A stretch of 17,405 nt of DNA from Desulfobacteraceae bacterium UBA2174 (GTDB lineage Bacteria > Desulfobacterota > Desulfobacteria > Desulfobacterales > UBA2174), in assembly GCA_002327445.1 (NCBI GenBank), contig DCWA01000033.1, forward strand, positions 1 through 17,405, read 5' to 3'. The position numbers and the translations under genes were made by a program. The notes under the pieces were generated by a model. The model searched no databases. It was not told where the DNA came from and was given only the letters and a program-made list of their open reading frames with translations. Of this stretch, positions 15,512-17,405 are shown one piece after another (the stretch's first letter is position 1; every line of letters begins with the position of its first letter).

Positions 15512-15516
15512 AACCC

Positions 15517-15768
15517 ATGAAAGCCCTGTCGTATACCGCTGCGCGAAAGAACCTTGCAAAAACCATGGAACAAGTCTGCCAGGATCACTCACCGGTCATC
15601 ATTACACGCAAAACAAATGATTCCGTGGTGTTGATGTCCCTCGATGACTACACGGCACTGCAAGAGACCGCCTATCTTTTGCGTTCACCTGAAAATACCC
15701 GTCGTTTGATTGAATCCATCACCCAACTTGAAAATGGGAAAGGACATGAACGGGAGTTGGTCGAGTGA
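15517..15768 (+). CDS. yefM: Antitoxin YefM (Phd/YefM family)
   Basis: This 83-residue protein neutralises YoeB and represses its own operon. It has the DNA-binding Phd/YefM N-terminal domain (MKALSYTAARKNLAKTM, 1-17; PVIITRK, 26-32; VVLMSLDDYTALQETAYLL, 37-55). The C-terminal part (56-83, rich in charged residues) should be disordered until it wraps around the toxin. Length and motif order match E. coli YefM, including the ETAYLLRSP block (50-58). The ATG at 15517 is fixed by the strong ribosome binding site. The stop overlaps the toxin start by 4 bp (GTGA). The gene is on the plus strand, opposite to the EPS genes around it. Confidence 0.96.
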   Translation: MKALSYTAARKNLAKTMEQVCQDHSPVIITRKTNDSVVLMSLDDYTALQETAYLLRSPENTRRLIESITQLENGKGHERELVE

Positions 15769-16019
15769 AACTGATTTTTTCCGATCATGCATGGGCGGAT
15801 TACCTTCACTGGCAAAAAACGGATAAAAAAATCCTCCAGCGAATCAACACGTTGATTGAAGATATGAAACGCCATCCGTTCGAGGGCATCGGAAAACCCG
15901 AGCCGTTGAAACATGCGCTATCAGGGTACTGGTCCCGACGCATCAACGATGAACACAGAATCGTTTACAAAGCGGCAGCAGATGCCATTCTGATAGCCCA
16001 ACTTCGCTACCACTATTGA
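15765..16019 (+). CDS. yoeB: Toxin YoeB, ribosome-dependent mRNA endonuclease
   Basis: This 84-residue toxin of the RelE/YoeB fold cuts mRNA in the ribosomal A site when its antitoxin is lost. The length equals E. coli YoeB, and the residues known to be catalytic are all at the same positions: E46 (in GKPEPLKH), R65 (in NDEHRIVY), H83 and Y84 in the C-terminal RYHY. Other hallmarks are MKLIFSDHAW (1-10) and LSGYWSRRI (52-60). The start is a GTG overlapping the antitoxin stop, with GGGAG 8 bp upstream inside yefM, so translation is coupled and weaker than that of the antitoxin. The module looks intact and functional. Confidence 0.96.
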   Translation: MKLIFSDHAWADYLHWQKTDKKILQRINTLIEDMKRHPFEGIGKPEPLKHALSGYWSRRINDEHRIVYKAAADAILIAQLRYHY

Positions 16020-16242
16020 TCCGGCCCCGGCGCGCTGCGCGAGAAAAAATAACAGCTAAAAGCAAACTGCAAAAACTCGGCTCGCGCAAAGGCGCAAAGA
16101 CGCCAAGAAAGACAAAAAATTGTTTTGACCGCGCTAGCGCGCGGAAAAGCAAGTGAATCGAAGTTCCTTATTTTGGTGCGAAGCACCAATTAATTTCCTA
16201 GTAGTTCTTTGCGTCTTGGCGCGAGAACCGTCCTTGCTTTTA
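16020..16242. repeat. Spacer with a second pair of period-8 repeat arms and hairpins
   Basis: A forward arm at 16081-16112 (ctcgcgcaaaggcgcaaaga and onward) faces a reverse arm at 16205-16227 (tctttgcgtcttggcgcgag). Between them are a perfect palindrome GCGCTAGCGC (16131-16140) and a 7-bp stem with a GAA loop, TTGGTGC/GCACCAA (16173-16179 and 16183-16189). yoeB and wecB converge here, so the hairpin could stop transcription from either side, but no strong T-tract follows it. Confidence 0.78.
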
Positions 16243-17322
16243 TTAAAACCCATGCACCAACTCCACCACCCGGTCTGCCGTGCGGCCGTCCCACATTTCC
16301 GGCACGGTGCGGCCCTTCTTGGCCATGGCCTTTTCAAGATCGGCTTCCAGGGTATCCGGGGTGCCCAGCACGTTGGTGCCCTGGTCCACTGTCACCGGCC
16401 GTTCCGTGTTGGGGCGCAAGGTCACGCAGGGAATGCCCAGGTAAGTGGTTTCTTCCTGCAAGCCACCGGAATCGGTGACAGCGAAGCGGGCGCCGAAGAC
16501 CAGGTTCATGAAGGCCTTGTAGCCCAGCGGTTCGGTCAAGATGATGTTTTTGTGCCTGGCAAGATGATCTGCGAGCCCAAAAGCGTCAAGCTGCTTTCGC
16601 GTGCGCGGGTGGACGGGAAAGATCAGCGGCGTCCGGTCGGCGATACGCCGCAGAGCCTGGCAAAGGGTGGCCAGCGTGTCCTTGTCGTCCACATTGGACG
16701 GCCGGTGCAAGGTGACGACCCCGTAGTCGCTTCCTTCGAGTCCGAATCGCCAGCGAGCGTCTTCGGCCTCGATGGCCGGGGTCATCATCACCAGGGAATC
16801 GATCATGATGTTGCCCACCATCCGGATCTTTTCGGGGTCAACGCCCTCCCGCAGCAGGTTGGTGTCCCCGTCCCGGGACGGGGTCCACAGATGATCTGCA
16901 ATGGCGTCGGTCACCACCCGGTTGATTTCTTCGGGCATGGTGCGGTCGAAGGAGCGCAATCCCGCTTCCAGGTGAGCCGTTCGAATCCCCAACTTGACCG
17001 CCGCCAGGGTGCAGGCCACGGTGGAATTGACGTCTCCGACCACGATGACCAGATCCGGCCGGGATTCAAAAAGCACCTTTTCATAGGCGATCATCACCCC
17101 GCCGGTCTGCTCGGCATGGGTGCCCGAGCCGAGGCCCAGGCTGACGTGGGGGTCCGGCAGCCCGAGGTCCCGGAAGAAATCGGCAAACATATTGCGGTCG
17201 TAATGCTGGCCGGTGTGAACGATGACCGGCCGGGCCCACTTTTGCCGGGAAAAGGCGTGGTAGAGGGGGGCGATTTTCATGAAGTTGGGTCGCGCAGCGG
17301 CGATCAAATGAACTATTCTCAA
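16243..17322 (-). CDS. wecB: UDP-N-acetylglucosamine 2-epimerase (non-hydrolysing)
   Basis: WecB interconverts UDP-GlcNAc and UDP-ManNAc in the cytoplasm, feeding ManNAc or ManNAcA into surface glycans. Family motifs are present in order: ARPNFMKIAPL (10-20), GDVNST (96-101, D97), HLEAGLRS (117-124, E119), PEEINR (130-135), TLHRPSN (204-210, H206), DSGGLQEE (284-291) and NTERP (305-309). The 359 residues are near normal length. The frame is open further upstream, but those codons read a GGTTCA-type repeat as Asn-Pro-Glu-Pro runs. The TTG at 17322 gives MRIVHLIAAARPNF, the standard WecB N-terminus, so I start there. The gene is separated from the rest of the EPS block by the toxin-antitoxin pair and repeats. 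A UDP-sugar 2-epimerase of a close subtype is possible. Confidence 0.93.
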   Translation of the reverse strand: MRIVHLIAAARPNFMKIAPLYHAFSRQKWARPVIVHTGQHYDRNMFADFFRDLGLPDPHVSLGLGSGTHAEQTGGVMIAYEKVLFESRPDLVIVVGDVNSTVACTLAAVKLGIRTAHLEAGLRSFDRTMPEEINRVVTDAIADHLWTPSRDGDTNLLREGVDPEKIRMVGNIMIDSLVMMTPAIEAEDARWRFGLEGSDYGVVTLHRPSNVDDKDTLATLCQALRRIADRTPLIFPVHPRTRKQLDAFGLADHLARHKNIILTEPLGYKAFMNLVFGARFAVTDSGGLQEETTYLGIPCVTLRPNTERPVTVDQGTNVLGTPDTLEADLEKAMAKKGRTVPEMWDGRTADRVVELVHGF

Positions 17323-17323
17323 G

Positions 17324-17395
17324 GTTGAGGGTTCCGGTTCAGGGTTGAGAGGTTCAGGGTTCAAGGTTCAAAGGTTCAAGGGTTCAGGGTTCAGG
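17324..17395. repeat. GGTTCA-type repeat tract at the 5' end of wecB
   Basis: Words such as GGTTCAG, GGTTCAAG and GGGTTCAG repeat irregularly at 7-8 bp intervals, as at 15004-15070 and 15213-15252. The tract begins within a few bases of the wecB start codon and occupies the place where its ribosome binding site and leader should be. It nearly reaches the end of the window. Confidence 0.82.
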
Positions 17396-17405
17396 AGCGC
17401 ACCGA

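Noticed and set aside
16153..17328. Plus-strand 391-residue open frame
   Set aside because: It lies antisense to wecB, whose catalytic motifs are unmistakable.
1..17405. tRNA, rRNA, riboswitch, transposase or integrase genes
   Set aside because: I looked for characteristic sequences and protein motifs on both strands and found none that I could support.

Overview
The window looks like a chromosomal stretch from a Gram-negative bacterium that exports a surface polysaccharide. A sulfate-reducing or related deltaproteobacterium (Desulfobacterota) is my best guess, inferred from moderately GC-rich genes, the mix of families and the very repeat-rich spacers; no marker gene proves it. Nearly all genes lie on the minus strand and form one long exopolysaccharide (EPS) / glycan cluster. 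Two members closely resemble families that accompany the exosortase A (XrtA, PEP-CTERM/EpsH) system: the TIGR03087-type sugar transferase (13802-12582) and the FemAB-like acyltransferase (14949-13873). The polymerase/ligase (8410-7058) is compatible with the exosortase-associated O-antigen-ligase group. No exosortase, PEP-CTERM protein, chain-length regulator, outer-membrane exporter or initiating phosphoglycosyltransferase is in the window, so this is part of a larger locus.

Layout, read in the direction of minus-strand transcription (right to left): wecB (UDP-GlcNAc 2-epimerase, TTG start, preceded by a GGTTCA-type repeat); a 224-bp spacer with repeats; a plus-strand yefM-yoeB toxin-antitoxin pair with its own operator; a 560-bp repeat mosaic; femAB-like; TIGR03087 glycosyltransferase; TuaH-like glycosyltransferase; a 183-bp spacer with one repeat; Wzx-type flippase; glycosyltransferase; O-antigen ligase/polymerase; glycosyltransferase; a 138-bp spacer with a repeat; glycosyltransferase; ATP-grasp enzyme; membrane-anchored endonuclease/exonuclease/phosphatase (EEP) protein; polysaccharide deacetylase; then about 900 bp of hairpin repeats; and last a GxxExxY protein gene. 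Start/stop overlaps of 4-8 bp (ATGA type) or near-zero spacing join most EPS genes, so they are probably translated as a few tightly coupled blocks.

Likely teamwork: WecB supplies UDP-ManNAc (or its derivatives), five glycosyltransferases build a lipid-linked repeat unit, the flippase moves it across the inner membrane and the Wzy/WaaL-type protein polymerises or transfers it. The deacetylase, ATP-grasp enzyme and FemAB-like protein look like decoration enzymes; an N-deacetylation plus amine-acylation scheme is a reasonable but untested inference.

The most unusual part is the non-coding DNA. At least five families of short repeats fill the spacers. Three of them have arms made of three imperfect words with internal periods of 10, 9 and 8 bp. 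The GxxExxY gene sits between 13-bp inverted repeats that are themselves pieces of the period-10 family, and a 49-bp direct repeat brackets the gene plus most of the array. The toxin-antitoxin pair is likewise bracketed by period-8 repeat arms and interrupts the EPS cluster on the opposite strand.
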